DNA from: Pyropia yezoensis
Taxonomy: Eukaryota; Rhodophyta; Bangiophyceae; Bangiales; Bangiaceae
Assembly: GCA_009829735.1 (NCBI GenBank)
Contig: CM020618.1
Coordinates: 38,788,894 to 38,852,893 of the forward strand
DNA length: 64,000 nucleotides
Reading direction: 5' to 3'
Of the stretch, positions 10,581 to 20,610 are shown in pieces; position 1 is the first letter of the stretch; every line of letters begins with the position of its first letter. Under the pieces are notes generated by a model, which saw only the letters and a list, made by a program, of their open reading frames with translations, was not told the DNA's origin and did not search any database. Made by a program: the position numbers and the translations under genes.

Positions 10581-10943
10581 TGTAGCAATATGGTTGTCCG
10601 TATTGTGACCCTAATATTAGGGGGGCTACTTCTAATCCTTAACTTCCAATTTGAGAGTCCGAGCTGGTCACGGTATCTATAAGTTACGTATGACCAGAGG
10701 GACTTGCATCTTGGGGTGGAGGGTAGTTAGTAGTGTCTCCGAGGGTTTATAACGAGGGGGCCGGTGGCGAATCCACCGCCGGCCAAGGTAGAACAACAAA
10801 CCCCTCCCATTTGGGCTCCCATCTTGGTCCCGTGGCTTGCGCTCCAAGGACAGCAACCTTGGCCTCCCGGTGACGTTGGTGCCGATCCCCCTTGGTGAGT
10901 GTTCCCTGAGAGTGGACGTGCGACGGATTCCTATTGTGCTACA
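10581..10943 (+). repeat. 3' LTR of element A, 363 bp
   Basis: Begins TGTAGCA and ends TGCTACA, a perfect 7-bp terminal inverted repeat with canonical TG...CA ends. It follows the polypurine tract directly. The same sequence recurs as a solo LTR at 13465-13824, which confirms both ends. The next five bases, CTGTG (10944-10948), are the predicted right-hand target duplication; its partner is outside the readable window. TTTATAA near 10746 could be the promoter element. Confidence 0.92.
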
Positions 10944-11800
10944 CTGTGAAGGCGGCATACAAGGCGACGAACAAGAGGAGAGGACAGTTTATTGAGCAGC
11001 TGATTGTGAACAAGCAAGTGCATGCGGCGCTGCAAGAGGAAGAGAAGGAGGACCAGGCCGAAGCCAAGACCGGGCGTCGCCGTGACAGGCACGATTCGAA
11101 GACCTCGGAGGATGCTATGCGCCCAACGCACAACAAGCGGGGCCGCCGCCTGCGGCAGCGATACAGCAAGAAGCAGTCCGTCCTGAGAATGGCAGCCAAT
11201 CGTGGTCTGCCGGGACTGGCCGACGCTCTCGGCTGTGAGAGCACTGCTTTATTCTGCCCTGCGTCCAGTATGTACTTCGGCGACAAGTCTCTTCGGCACC
11301 GGAGGCAGGAGTACACCATTCGAGCGTCTCAATGCTTCCACGGATCCGCGTGGCTCGACTGGCTGCGCTACCGCGCGAAGGACGAAACGATGCGGGTGGG
11401 GCAAGCCGCGCTTGTACTGACGAACAGGGCGGGCACTCGGCAGCAGCTAGTAGTCCGACGCGCTGCTGACGCCCCTGCTGATCCCAACTGCATCCTGACA
11501 CAGTATGGATGCGAGCGCCTGCAGTGGGATATCGCTCCAAACGACAGTGAAGTTGCACTAGATGTGGTCCGACTAGGGGACATCGTGAGGTACCTGGCTG
11601 TTGAGTACGACTGGGAGGAACTCAGTCAACGGCATGGCGTTACTGTCATGCCAGACGAGGTGCCTACTACTGGCGAGGAGCTGCGTAAGACACGCTTCTA
11701 TGTGAACGCGTTCGCCCTCCCTCGACAGGACCCAAGGAGTACGGACCCAGCTGGTACAGAGAGTGATAAGAGTGATGATTGGCATGATAATCTTTATTGA
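10944..11800 (+). pseudogene. 3' fragment of an unrecognised gene cut by element A
   Basis: A frame is open from the LTR edge to TGA at 11800 (about 285 codons) without an ATG near its beginning, so the start of the gene was separated from it by the insertion. The product starts very basic and Lys/Arg/Gln-rich, consistent with a nucleic-acid-binding or nuclear region. It then has an ordered part with conserved-looking patches (RASQCFHGSAWLDW, PNCILTQYGCERLQW, ELRKTRFYVNAF) and an acidic tail. I do not recognise the family; the C-terminal part of a transposase is possible but unproven. Codon use is less GC-extreme than the host genes nearby. Confidence 0.5.
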
Positions 11801-12117
11801 GCCTCAACGAGGGTTGTATAGGAGATGAGGTTGTCATTTCGTCGACTGGTGCACATAGGTGGATTTGAGTAGGCGGCAGTCAAAAACGTTTGTCGCGGCC
11901 ACTGGTCACAGCAAAGAAGCACCATCGGCAACACCAACCAGCAAAGGCGGGCGGAAGGGTAAGGAGGGGCCCAACACCACCAGAAGGAGGACGGGGTAGG
12001 CGTGGATGACATAACCGCCCGCCGCGACCGCCGCGCGACAGTCAGCACACCCGCCCATCCACACAGCGGAGAGGGTGCAGAGCGGCCAGGGGCACGCCGA
12101 ACACCACCACAGAGGCG
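11801..12117. other. Intergenic stretch without recognisable gene
   Basis: Nothing convincing is coded on either strand. The long minus-strand frame across it (to 12654) is Pro/Arg/Ser low complexity produced by the repeat next to it. Confidence 0.6.
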
Positions 12118-12530
12118 GGCGGGTGGACGGCGCAGTGCCCACACAGGATGAAGAGACACGCGGCGGGGCGGAGATGGAGACGGCCGCCGGTCCCGGCGTG
12201 CCAGGTAGGGGGAAAGGCCGTGGGAGTGGGGGCGGAGGCGGAGACAGCCGCCGGTATTGGCGTGCGAGGGGGGAAAAGGCGGCGGGAGGGGGGGCCGAGA
12301 CGGAGACGGCCACCCGCACCGGGGCGCGGGAGAGGGGGAGCGGCGTCCGGAGCGCGCTCTTACGGTGATGGAGACGGCCGCCCGCACCGGAGTGCAAGAG
12401 AGGGGGACAGCGGCGCACCCGCCCGCCAACGCGGGTGGACGGCGCAGCGCGCACGCAGGCAGACGAAGCACGTGGCGGGAGAGGGGGCGGAGACGGCCGC
12501 CCGCGCCATCATGCGAGAGAGGAGGTGAGG
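12118..12530. repeat. Degenerate minisatellite, period about 62 bp
   Basis: The core GGAGACGGCCGCC and close variants recur near 12176, 12239, 12301, 12367 and 12490, giving spacings of about 62, 62, 66 and 2 x 61. The flanking motif GCGGGTGGACGGCGCAG appears near 12118 and again near 12430, about five periods apart. Units differ from each other, so the array is old. It generates several false open frames on both strands. Confidence 0.75.
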
Positions 12531-13459
12531 ACCCGACCATCGCTGTGAAGGGCGAGCAACAGTGGGAAGATCTGGGAATGGACAGCCTGCGGAGGGCTGG
12601 CGCGGGGGAGGGCCCCCAGCCGGTTGCTGCGCGTTGGGGAAGGTCGGCTGCCACCCGCCGGTGCTGACGGGTGCCGTCCGCCCTGCGCCAGGGCCCGGAC
12701 GGGGAGCGGGCAAGGTCGCACGTCGTGGTGGTGGGTCCCCCGTGCGTACAGTACAGTGCTGTGGTGAGTCCCCCTAGTCGCTCCGTTCATGCCCAGGGCG
12801 GGTCGGCGAGCGCCGGCGCGCGAGGGGGGGGGGAGGCGACAATCGGGCAACTGTATGACTCCTCCAGCGCTCGACGTGTGACAATCAGCCTGTGAGACGG
12901 TAACTTCTTCACAATGATTCGACCCCCCTCCCACCTCAGCACCGGTCGAACCCTCAGAATGATCCGAGCCTGGGGCGAATTGAGAGCCCGGCGGCTTATA
13001 GCCCACGTTCAGACAGCCCCAGCAGGAGGCGGGAAAAAGCGGTCCCCGATTTGAGTGGCGCAGCACCAGATTCGCACTGACAGCACGGCTGAGTACAGAA
13101 ATATTGCGCAGTACACCCCAGTACACGCCAGTAAGCCGTGCTGGGAGTGGTACGTCTTCGCGACGATCTAATGGAACCATTATGAAGCACGCCTTTATGG
13201 GATCCCTTGGTCCCATTACAAGGGGTGCCCTAATGGTGCCCAAATGGACCCGTCCTTTGGCACCTCCATTGGTACGTGGGATATACATTAAAAAATTGGT
13301 TTCTTTTTTCAGCATCGGCAGATGTTTCATGGCGAGGGATACACTTGAAAAGCCTACACAGCGCACCTTCAGCTATGGAGAGGCGCCTCCGCGGTCCTGC
13401 CAGCGCTCCCCCGCTAGCTATACGCGTTGAAACAACCAGCCAGCTGCACGGAGGGGGAG
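12531..13459. other. Intergenic stretch up to the solo LTR
   Basis: No gene is supported. A patch near 13165-13260 holds several small inverted repeats (for example ATGGAACCAT and ATGGGA...TCCCAT) followed by an AT-rich stretch ending near 13315. Confidence 0.5.
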
Positions 13460-13464
13460 GCACC

Positions 13465-13824
13465 TGTAAGCATATGGATGACCGTATTGTGACCCTAATA
13501 TAGGGGGACGACTTCTAACCCACTTTCAAATTTGGGAGTCCGTATTGGTCACGGTATCTATTAGTTACGTATGACCAGAGGGACTTGCATCTTGGGGTGG
13601 AGGGTAGTTAGTGGTGTCTCCGAGTGTTTATAACGAGGGGGCCGGCGGCGAATCCACCGCCGGCCATGGTAGAACAACAAACCCCTCCCGTTCGGGCTCA
13701 CATCTTGGTCCCGTGGCTTGCGCTCTAAGCACAGCAACCTTGGCCTCCCGGTGACGTTGGTGCCGATCCCCCTTGGTGAGGGTTCCCTGAGAGTGGACGT
13801 GCAACGGATCTCTATTGTGCTACA
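13465..13824 (+). mobile_element. Solo LTR of the element A family with intact target duplication
   Basis: A 360-bp sequence closely similar to the LTR at 10581-10943 from end to end, beginning TGTAAGCA and ending TGTGCTACA. It is flanked on both sides by the same five bases, GCACC (13460-13464 and 13825-13829). No internal retrotransposon sequence lies next to it. This is what remains after the two LTRs of a full insertion recombine. The perfect duplication shows it is an independent insertion and not a piece of element A. Confidence 0.95.
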
Positions 13825-13829
13825 GCACC

Positions 13830-15085
13830 GCCTGCCAGAACGCTGCATGCGCGGCGCCTCCCTCCATGGGTTCACCCTCGCCGCCGCCGACACTACTTCC
13901 GGTGTTGCCATGCTGCTGCAGAACCCTCCCCTCCATGCTCCCCCCCCCACTGCCACAGGAGCCCACAGAAGCTCTCTCCCGCTAACGGCGTGCCCGTCAT
14001 CTCTCGTCCCTCACCCGACCCTTACTCCTTCTACGGACGTACCTGTCCCCATGGGCATCCACCGCAGCTCGCCTTATACCTAGTCGGTGATGTTATTGGC
14101 GAGACCACAGCAGCGTCCACGGTGCCGCTTGGTGACCGACCATCCGCAGCCGGAAGCAGTAGCCATGCGGCGCAGCAACTGCCCGAAAGAAGATGGCGCT
14201 GGAGCGGTGGTAGCTGTTCCAGCCGCGTCCCTTACCAGCTCCGTCACCTCGGGCGCCGACGCCGCCCGAAGAAATCCCCGCCGCCCCTTCCGCACTGCCC
14301 CCACCGTCGCCGCCGCCAAAACCTCGGCCTTGTCCCCACCGTCCCCCTTCGCCCCACCACACCCCTCGCCACTGCGTCCTCAGCCGCATCAACAGTCCTG
14401 CTCAAAAGCCCCTCCGTTCCCACCTCCCTCCTTGTCCGCACCCACGTCGTCGTCTCTGCCTCCCTCACCGTCCCCATGTTCCTTGCCGTCCGCACCCCCA
14501 CGCGCCCCCCTCGAACCGACGAGCCATGAGCCCCTCGACCAAGTCAGAGTGCTTGGGGAGGGCTGGCGACTGCTGCCACCGCACAGGTGACGGTCCCCCC
14601 TTTGGCGTGCCGTTGTCAGCAACACGCGTGTTGAGGCGCTGCATGACCCTGCCTCGACCACGGCGTGGGCCTTTCCCCCCAGCATAAGGTCGCACTGCCC
14701 CCCCGCACCCTCCTCCCGCCAAGGGACTTGCACTCACTGCCCCTCAAACAGCCCACAGGACGCACATCACCAGGGCCGTGGCGCGCCACTTCTCAGCAGG
14801 TGGTTGCTTGGTCTCCGATGAAAATTATTTTGCAAGGGCGTGTCGCTCTCAGAGCTCTCTGGTGGGCTCCCTCTCAGACTGATCATTGAGGCCACCCCTG
14901 TGAAAGGTTATAAAACCCGCCTCTCAATGACACCAAAATGACTCGGTTACAGGACCCTCCATTCGCTAATTGCAAGCTCAATAGGTCATTAGACATCTAA
15001 TCGACCCCTCAATGGGCGCGCGCACCTTTAGTGATGACGTCGCGCGTCGCGAGCCGGGGACGCCCACCACACGCCCCATATCTGG
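13830..15085. other. Intergenic, C-rich then AT-richer; possible promoter at the end
   Basis: 13830-14600 is C-rich with several overlapping low-complexity frames; none looks like a conserved protein. From about 14880 the base composition becomes AT-richer. A TATAAAA at about 14910 lies 170 bases before the candidate gene at 15086. Confidence 0.45.
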
Positions 15086-15754
15086 ATGAGGGAAAAGCAG
15101 AACAAACGTCCTTCTGGACGCCTGCCGTGGGCAGTGCCGCCACCCGCGCCACGGCGCCGTCCCGCGCGGCAACTTGCTGGAGGGTCTGGGCGCCGCCGGT
15201 TAACGCTTCGGGCCACCGGCGCCCGCCACCTGCATTTCTCCCAGCCCGTGCGGGTGGCCAACCGGGTGTCGGCCGCGCTGCGGGGTCATCGGGCGGCGGG
15301 GGGGCAAGGTTCCCTCGTCGGCACGGGTGCCCCATGGGGCGTGGCGGTGGCTGTCGCAGGCATGGCCGTCGTTGCAGCTGTGATCGCCGTGGCAGTTGCA
15401 GCCGTGATCGCCGCAGCCGTTGCCGCCGTCGTCACGGCCGACGCCGCCGCCGCCGCCGCCGCAGAAGTCGCTGCCACCATTGACGCCGCTGTCGAGGCAG
15501 TCGCCTCATTCTCGCCATGGCGACCGCCGCCGTCATTGTCGGCCGCTTTCTACTCTGCCGCTGCCGCCTCTCGGGCCATTTCCACCTACCAAGGTCGTTG
15601 CGCGCAGCTGGTCGCTCCTGGGGGCGCCGCTGCCGACGTGGAACGCTACTACCAAAGCCACCCGGCCTTTGTGGCCGTTAAATGGACGGGGGCCGCAGCG
15701 GAAGACGTGCACGTGCCATCGACTCGGAGAAGGTGGGGCGTGCGCCCGTACTAG
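15086..15754 (+). CDS. Hypothetical Ala-rich protein with a hydrophobic segment
   Basis: A 222-codon frame. The N-terminal third is Arg/Pro-rich. Residues about 86-130 form a long hydrophobic Val/Ala stretch that could cross a membrane once or twice. The C-terminal part (ISTYQGRCAQLV, VERYYQSHPAFVAVKW) has ordinary protein composition. TATAAAA lies about 170 bases upstream. No family is recognised. The Val/Ala stretch comes from GCC/GTC repeats, so the frame may be open by chance; confidence is low. Confidence 0.25.
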   Translation: MREKQNKRPSGRLPWAVPPPAPRRRPARQLAGGSGRRRLTLRATGARHLHFSQPVRVANRVSAALRGHRAAGGQGSLVGTGAPWGVAVAVAGMAVVAAVIAVAVAAVIAAAVAAVVTADAAAAAAAEVAATIDAAVEAVASFSPWRPPPSLSAAFYSAAAASRAISTYQGRCAQLVAPGGAAADVERYYQSHPAFVAVKWTGAAAEDVHVPSTRRRWGVRPY

Positions 15755-16060
15755 GAGGGGGGGGGGGGGCACTTTCAACAAGATGGGGGGGGAGCGCCGA
15801 TGCCAGATGGAGGGGGAGCGCCCGTACATGACGGCCGAGACGGCACCCTTGCCAGGAGTGGAGCGCGCGGAAAACGAAAGGAAGGAGAAGCGCGGGTAAG
15901 AGAAGGTGGAGCGACCGGTGCGCGCGCAGCGGTGGCTGGCGTCAGCGCTGGCGCTTGTGACAAGGTTGCTCTCTATGCAGCAGGATGTGCCCCCGAGTCC
16001 AGATATACTCCACCTCCCCCCAATGGTCTCGGCCCCCTTGATGCCCCTCGGACCCGGCCT
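15755..16060. other. Intergenic with poly-G tract
   Basis: Follows the candidate gene; holds a G tract near 15760-15770 and no supported gene. Confidence 0.5.
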
Positions 16061-16062
16061 TA

Positions 16063-16914
16063 GAGAGTTTTTGCAACCAGGTCGTGGGAAGCATTCGTGG
16101 CTATTTCGTGGGAAGAGCTAACGATAAAGCTGGATCGTGAGTTTTTGCACACCGTTGGCTTCGTGGGATCGGGCTTCAAGACCACCCGACTCCCCCCGAA
16201 GTGCACCCTAAACCACTCCCCCGCATCAAGTGTAGACCAGGGACCGCCCCGGGTATCGCCAGTTGACTTCCGCTGGAATGGAGCACCCAGGAGGGATATA
16301 GGCAAAAAACGTGATGCGCCACCTGGGCGGACGGGACGGCAGTCTGGAGGGGGCGACCTTAGTACATGGGCAGGCGAGGAAAGACGAGGGGAATCGAGGG
16401 AACTAGGACAACAATAAAGAGATGTCTTCTCTCACACATCCGACCCCCCTTCCCCGCGTCTGCGCCAAAGGGTGGCACCTACTGGCCAGGGAGACGGGCT
16501 CTATTGTCCGCCTGGCTGCATCCCGGCGGCCCGCCCGTCAACTTGTCTATTCGATCGTTCACACCCTCTCCATCAACAAGCGGTGGCAGTCCACCCAGCC
16601 ACTGGTCTTCCACCTCCGCCTTCTTCCCCTTCCGTAGTTGTCAGGTGGTGACGAAAGGTTGTCTGTCATCATGGGTTATAGAGTCCGTGGCCGGGAAAGG
16701 GGGCCCCACCCCCCCTGCGACGGCATCCGAGGGGGGGCTTGTGACACGTTTCATGACACGTTGAGCGTATCGGTCCCCCGATGTCGACGTAGGGAGGGCC
16801 CATATGCCGATAAATGGTAACGCAATCGAGGGTTCTTGACGCCACTTGGCACTACGTGGCATACGTGTCGCGCCACGTCCCATTAGATCCCACGAACGGG
16901 TTGCAAAAACTCTC
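16063..16914. mobile_element. Non-autonomous DNA element with 27-30 bp TIRs and TA duplication
   Basis: The ends are inverted copies. Counting the TTA/TAA outside, 28 of 30 bases match, and the first 19 (TTAGAGAGTTTTTGCAACC) are identical. TA dinucleotides at 16061-16062 and 16915-16916 are the likely target duplication, so the element proper starts GAGAGTTTTTGC and is 852 bp long. Inside the left end the motif TTCGTGG recurs three times within about 100 bases, and a second copy of GAGTTTTTGCA is at about 16139, typical of subterminal repeats bound by a transposase. No transposase is coded, so it would need one from elsewhere. TA targets suggest a Tc1/mariner-like mover, but the family is not assigned. 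Confidence 0.85.
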
Positions 16915-17152
16915 TAATAAAAGTACACCCCTGGGGTTTGTTGAGCTCGCTGCGCTTCGGAGCTCGTCCGCCACTGAATTGTATCAAACTGAGCCATCAG
17001 AGTGTCACTTCATCTGAGGTCGAGATCTGAGCAAAAACTGCGCGAAAACCTCATCTCTACGAAAAAACTACACCAACCATGCTGACAAGGACCCACACAG
17101 CGCGCCGTGCTGGTCCGTGCAAGGCACTCACCACCGCGGCAGGCCGCGCATC

Positions 17153-19060
17153 TTACACCGCCCACGTGCGGAGGCAGGCGTCGTCGCCTGATGACACGAG
17201 CGTCGTCGCGTCCACCCAAGCGACGCTGGTCACCCCCCCCCGGTGGGCGCCCATGACTTTCCGCACCTCATCGCTCCCCCCGTCGCCCGACCCAACCGCC
17301 AGGATGGCCAGCGTGCCATCCAGCCCCCCAGACGCTACCCGCGTGGCGTCGGGAGCCCATGCAATGGCGTCAACTCGCGCCGTGTGGGCCACACTCCCGC
17401 CGCTGTTGGGCGCACCCGTGGCAGCGTTGTAAAACTTGACCCGCCGGTTCTTCTCACCAACCGCCACGGTGGTGCCGTCCGGGGAATACGCCACCACGTT
17501 GGGCGCCGACGGCATGGACGCGGTGACGTCCTTGCGCCACGACACATCGCCGCTCGACGATACGGTCGCGAAGCGGAGTTCCCCTGCGCCACCTGGCACC
17601 TCCACCCCCACTGCCAAGGCAGTGCCATCGGTCGTGGTAGCCACCGACGTGCCCTTCTCGCCTCGCCCAAATGGCACGTCCGCGACCGTTGAGTCAGTGG
17701 ACAGAAGGCACAGCCGAGACTCGTTCACTGTGACCGTCGTGTAGGCCGGGTGGGAGGTCGCCGGCACCGCCAACGACACGCCCCCACCACGAACCGACAG
17801 GGGTGACTTGGGGATGGCCAGGGTCGACGTTGGCGTCAGAAACACATTGCCGTCCTGGCCAGTGGTGATCACAAACTCGGCATTGGCGGCGAGCGCACAC
17901 AGGCCCGTGGCGTGACCCTTGCCCGTAAACGGTGCGTCCGCGGCACCGACGCCCAGCTCCCACACAACCAGCTGACCCGAATAGTCGGCCGAGTAGGCAA
18001 TGGAGCCGGTCGGAGCTGGAAGCGGCGGGACGGCGACGCCGACAATCTGCTTGGAGTGGCCACGCAGCACGCCAGTGGCCGCGTACGGGGCGGTAGAGGA
18101 AAATACGTTGAGGTTACCGCGGAGAGAGGACGTGACGAGGGAGCCCGCACCCGACCAGGCGCAGCCCGTCTGCATATCGAGCACATCCGTCCCGCCGACA
18201 GTCAGCGTAGCCTCCACCTCCCCAGTGGCCACCACCCAAACCTTGGCAGTCTTGTCGTTGGATGAAGTCAACAAGCGGGCGCCGTCGGGCGACCAAGCCA
18301 CCGCCGTCACCGACGCCTTGTGGCCGCTGAGCGTACGGACAACCTCCTTGGACTCTGCGTCAATGAGCGACACAGTCTTGTCGCCCGACGCAATCGCCAA
18401 CATGGCCCCGTCGGGCGAGAAACGCACACAAAAGATAAACGAGTTGTGGTGCTTGAGGTACGTGGGGATGTTGGTGTCCTTGACGGGGGGACCCGCAAAG
18501 AGGCCAACCGAAAAGTCTTCCGACCCGGTCGCGACAGTGGGCTTCGTGCCTGCCGGTACGGGCCGGACAGCAATGCTGGCCACCCGCTTCTGGTGTCCCC
18601 CACAGGCACCCGCCAGGGAGCCTCCAGCCGCCAGCTTGATGACCTTGGCGTACGACCCGCGAGCGTCGCCACAAACCGCCGCAAACGCGCCGTCGGCCGA
18701 CCACGCCACATCCCGGACAGGGCCAGCCATGACCTGCAGTTCCAGCGTCTGCGCGCCAGTCGCAGCATCCCAACGGCGGAGATAGCCGCTGTCATCGGCC
18801 GACAGGACGGCCGTACCGTCGGGCGACAGCGTTGCCACCGTCACCAAAGACGTGTGGAGGGTAAAGACGACCGCGTCGAGCGGGGAGCTCAGCGACCGCA
18901 CCACCGCCGTGCGGCCCGACGCATAGGCCACCCGGTCCGTGGCGCCCGTCGGGTCAGCCGACAGGTGGATGCCCTCCCCACGAGTCCCATTGGGCACCCC
19001 GCAGTAGACGGCCAGAGCGCGGGGGACCCCGGCAGCAGCAGCATCAGCCTCCCCCCCCAT
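17153..19060 (-). CDS. AIP1: Actin-interacting protein 1 (WDR1/AIP1 family), WD40 repeat protein
   Basis: WD40 double beta-propeller protein that works with ADF/cofilin to take actin filaments apart in the cytoplasm. The whole length follows the AIP1 family. Family-typical stretches are GGHQKRVASIAVRP, FCVRFSPDGAMLAIASGDKTV, AVAWSPDGARLLTSSNDKTAKVW, RGHSKQIVGVAV and the C-terminal VAWVDATTLVSSGDDACLRTW. More than ten WD-type repeats can be counted. Length from Met at 19060 is 635 residues, near the usual 600-615. The frame stays open to a Met at 19210, which would add 50 residues with no family match, so 19060 is preferred. Single exon. Confidence 0.93.
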   Translation of the reverse strand: MGGEADAAAAGVPRALAVYCGVPNGTRGEGIHLSADPTGATDRVAYASGRTAVVRSLSSPLDAVVFTLHTSLVTVATLSPDGTAVLSADDSGYLRRWDAATGAQTLELQVMAGPVRDVAWSADGAFAAVCGDARGSYAKVIKLAAGGSLAGACGGHQKRVASIAVRPVPAGTKPTVATGSEDFSVGLFAGPPVKDTNIPTYLKHHNSFIFCVRFSPDGAMLAIASGDKTVSLIDAESKEVVRTLSGHKASVTAVAWSPDGARLLTSSNDKTAKVWVVATGEVEATLTVGGTDVLDMQTGCAWSGAGSLVTSSLRGNLNVFSSTAPYAATGVLRGHSKQIVGVAVPPLPAPTGSIAYSADYSGQLVVWELGVGAADAPFTGKGHATGLCALAANAEFVITTGQDGNVFLTPTSTLAIPKSPLSVRGGGVSLAVPATSHPAYTTVTVNESRLCLLSTDSTVADVPFGRGEKGTSVATTTDGTALAVGVEVPGGAGELRFATVSSSGDVSWRKDVTASMPSAPNVVAYSPDGTTVAVGEKNRRVKFYNAATGAPNSGGSVAHTARVDAIAWAPDATRVASGGLDGTLAILAVGSGDGGSDEVRKVMGAHRGGVTSVAWVDATTLVSSGDDACLRTWAV

Positions 19061-20610
19061 GCTAGCGAGAGGCACAGGGGCAGCGTTGACTGGATGCAGA
19101 CCAGTAATGTCGACGGCCGGGTAGGGGAGTTTCAAGCGGCGTGGGGCAGAGCGAGCCGCCAGAATGGGACCGAACTTGGGAAGGACGGAGGATGACAAGG
19201 GGGGGCGCACAGAGGAGCAGGGATACCGTCAGAGCCGCGGCAGCCAGCTCAGGCAGTCCACACTAAATCGACCCACAGCAAGGCCCGCTACACTGACCTC
19301 TGCCAGGGATGGATCCGGGGCGCGACAGCACAGGGAACCCTGGAGCTCCCGCAGCAGAAAGGAGGGGGAGGCGGGAGCACACGCAGAGATATTGGACGCA
19401 GACCTCCCGCGAGGGACAGCCACCTTGGCTGCTCGACGAAGCTTGCGCAGCGGGACGGGGCGCGACAAAATCACACAGGCACGCGCAGCCCAAGCGAGAC
19501 ACGGCCTGGCGGTGTCGCCACGAAAAGCCAACAGTGTCAGCAGGCGGTCGGTGGGGGGGGGGGGGAGAAGAAGCGGCGACCTGATGATGCAGGGAGCGGA
19601 GGCGGGGGGCGCGGTGGCAGCACGGCCGCGTACGGCCGCGACGCACTGCGTGTGCTGCGCAGCGCGCCTGTCGGGTCCGTGCAGGCAGTGGCCTCACGAC
19701 GTGGCCGGCTGGGCGCGTCTGATTGGGCAGTTTTGACTAAGTGCGGACGACAGGCGCTGACAAAGCCACGAGGAGGCGAAAAGAACAGGACAGCCACTGT
19801 ATGACGCGGAAAATACTGTAACTGTAGAAATACGTCATCTAAGTACATTCCAGGGCTCCCATACTACAATAGTTGAATCAATTCTGTCCGATGATCCAAG
19901 ATCTGGATCAAGGCGGGGAAACAGGCTCGCAGCCATCCATTCAGCCGGATGCACAACGCAGGTCAGACTGCCACGGGCAACTGTAGGCGCACCCGTCCGC
20001 ATCTTCTGCCGTGGAGACTCCATTCAGTGCGCGAGCGTCTCCTCCCTTCTCCTGGGCGCGCAATCTCTCCTACTCAACAGAATCACCAGTCATTCCCCCT
20101 CTGTAGCCCCACCCGGCGACGAGTCAGGAGTCCGTCAGTGCAACTGCAGACGCCTGGCAGGGGTGAGGTGGGTGCTGGCGGCGGCAGCAGCGGCAGCGGT
20201 ACTGGCGGTGGCGACACCGCGTCTGTAGGTGGGGGAGTGTCCCGCTGGGTCTGTCTCTGACGTACCGATGCGGCTAGGCATCTGGAGGGGTGCCCCGTTC
20301 CGTGATGACAATGCCTCTTGGGTTGTATCCGCAGCCGGGGAGTTCGTCCTTCGGGTTGGGGGCTGCTGCCAAGCGCAAGCGGCGTCCAAGTACTCGTAGG
20401 GATTCCGGCTGGCCGTCGCTCCGAGTCTGCTGTCGCTGTCGTGCCGACGGGGCCGGGAGATGGGGGGGGCCAACCCCGCAGCCTCCGACGCGTCGGCCGC
20501 CCTTCGCGCCACGACGCCGCCTGCCGTGGTCGCGGAGGTGCAGATGATGGTGACAAACGGTGTGGCGGTGGCGGTGGTCGCCGAGGCGACGGCCGCCGCG
20601 AACACCGCTA
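19061..20610. other. Intergenic upstream of AIP1
   Basis: No gene is supported. It holds the AIP1 promoter side, a G tract near 19553-19564 and an AT-richer patch at 19730-19880. A 156-codon minus-strand frame (20135-20605) has partly ordinary composition but no recognisable domain. Confidence 0.4.

Larger units (their letters stand above)
1969..10943 (+). mobile_element. Element A: Ty3/gypsy chromovirus with an antisense gene, 5' end missing
   Basis: An LTR retrotransposon on the plus strand. Order: gag-like region (1969-2894), aspartic protease (about 3150-3410), reverse transcriptase (4023-5024), RNase H, integrase and chromodomain (4979-7066), a hairpin-rich spacer, an antisense gene (9994 down to 7547), a polypurine tract (10569-10580) and the 3' LTR (10581-10943). 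The order protease-RT-RNase H-integrase and the C-terminal chromodomain define a Ty3/gypsy chromovirus. The sense genes change frame at least five times, so this copy cannot make a normal Gag-Pol unless the breaks are sequencing errors. The antisense gene is unbroken. Confidence 0.92.

Noticed and set aside
12118..12530. CRISPR-like repeat array
   Set aside because: Units are diverged, without uniform spacers; this is a eukaryotic minisatellite. No CRISPR array is present in the window.
11794..12654. 286-codon minus-strand frame
   Set aside because: Composition follows the 62-bp minisatellite; equal frames exist on the other strand.
17243..19195. Plus-strand frames opposite AIP1
   Set aside because: Antisense shadows of a well-supported WD40 gene.
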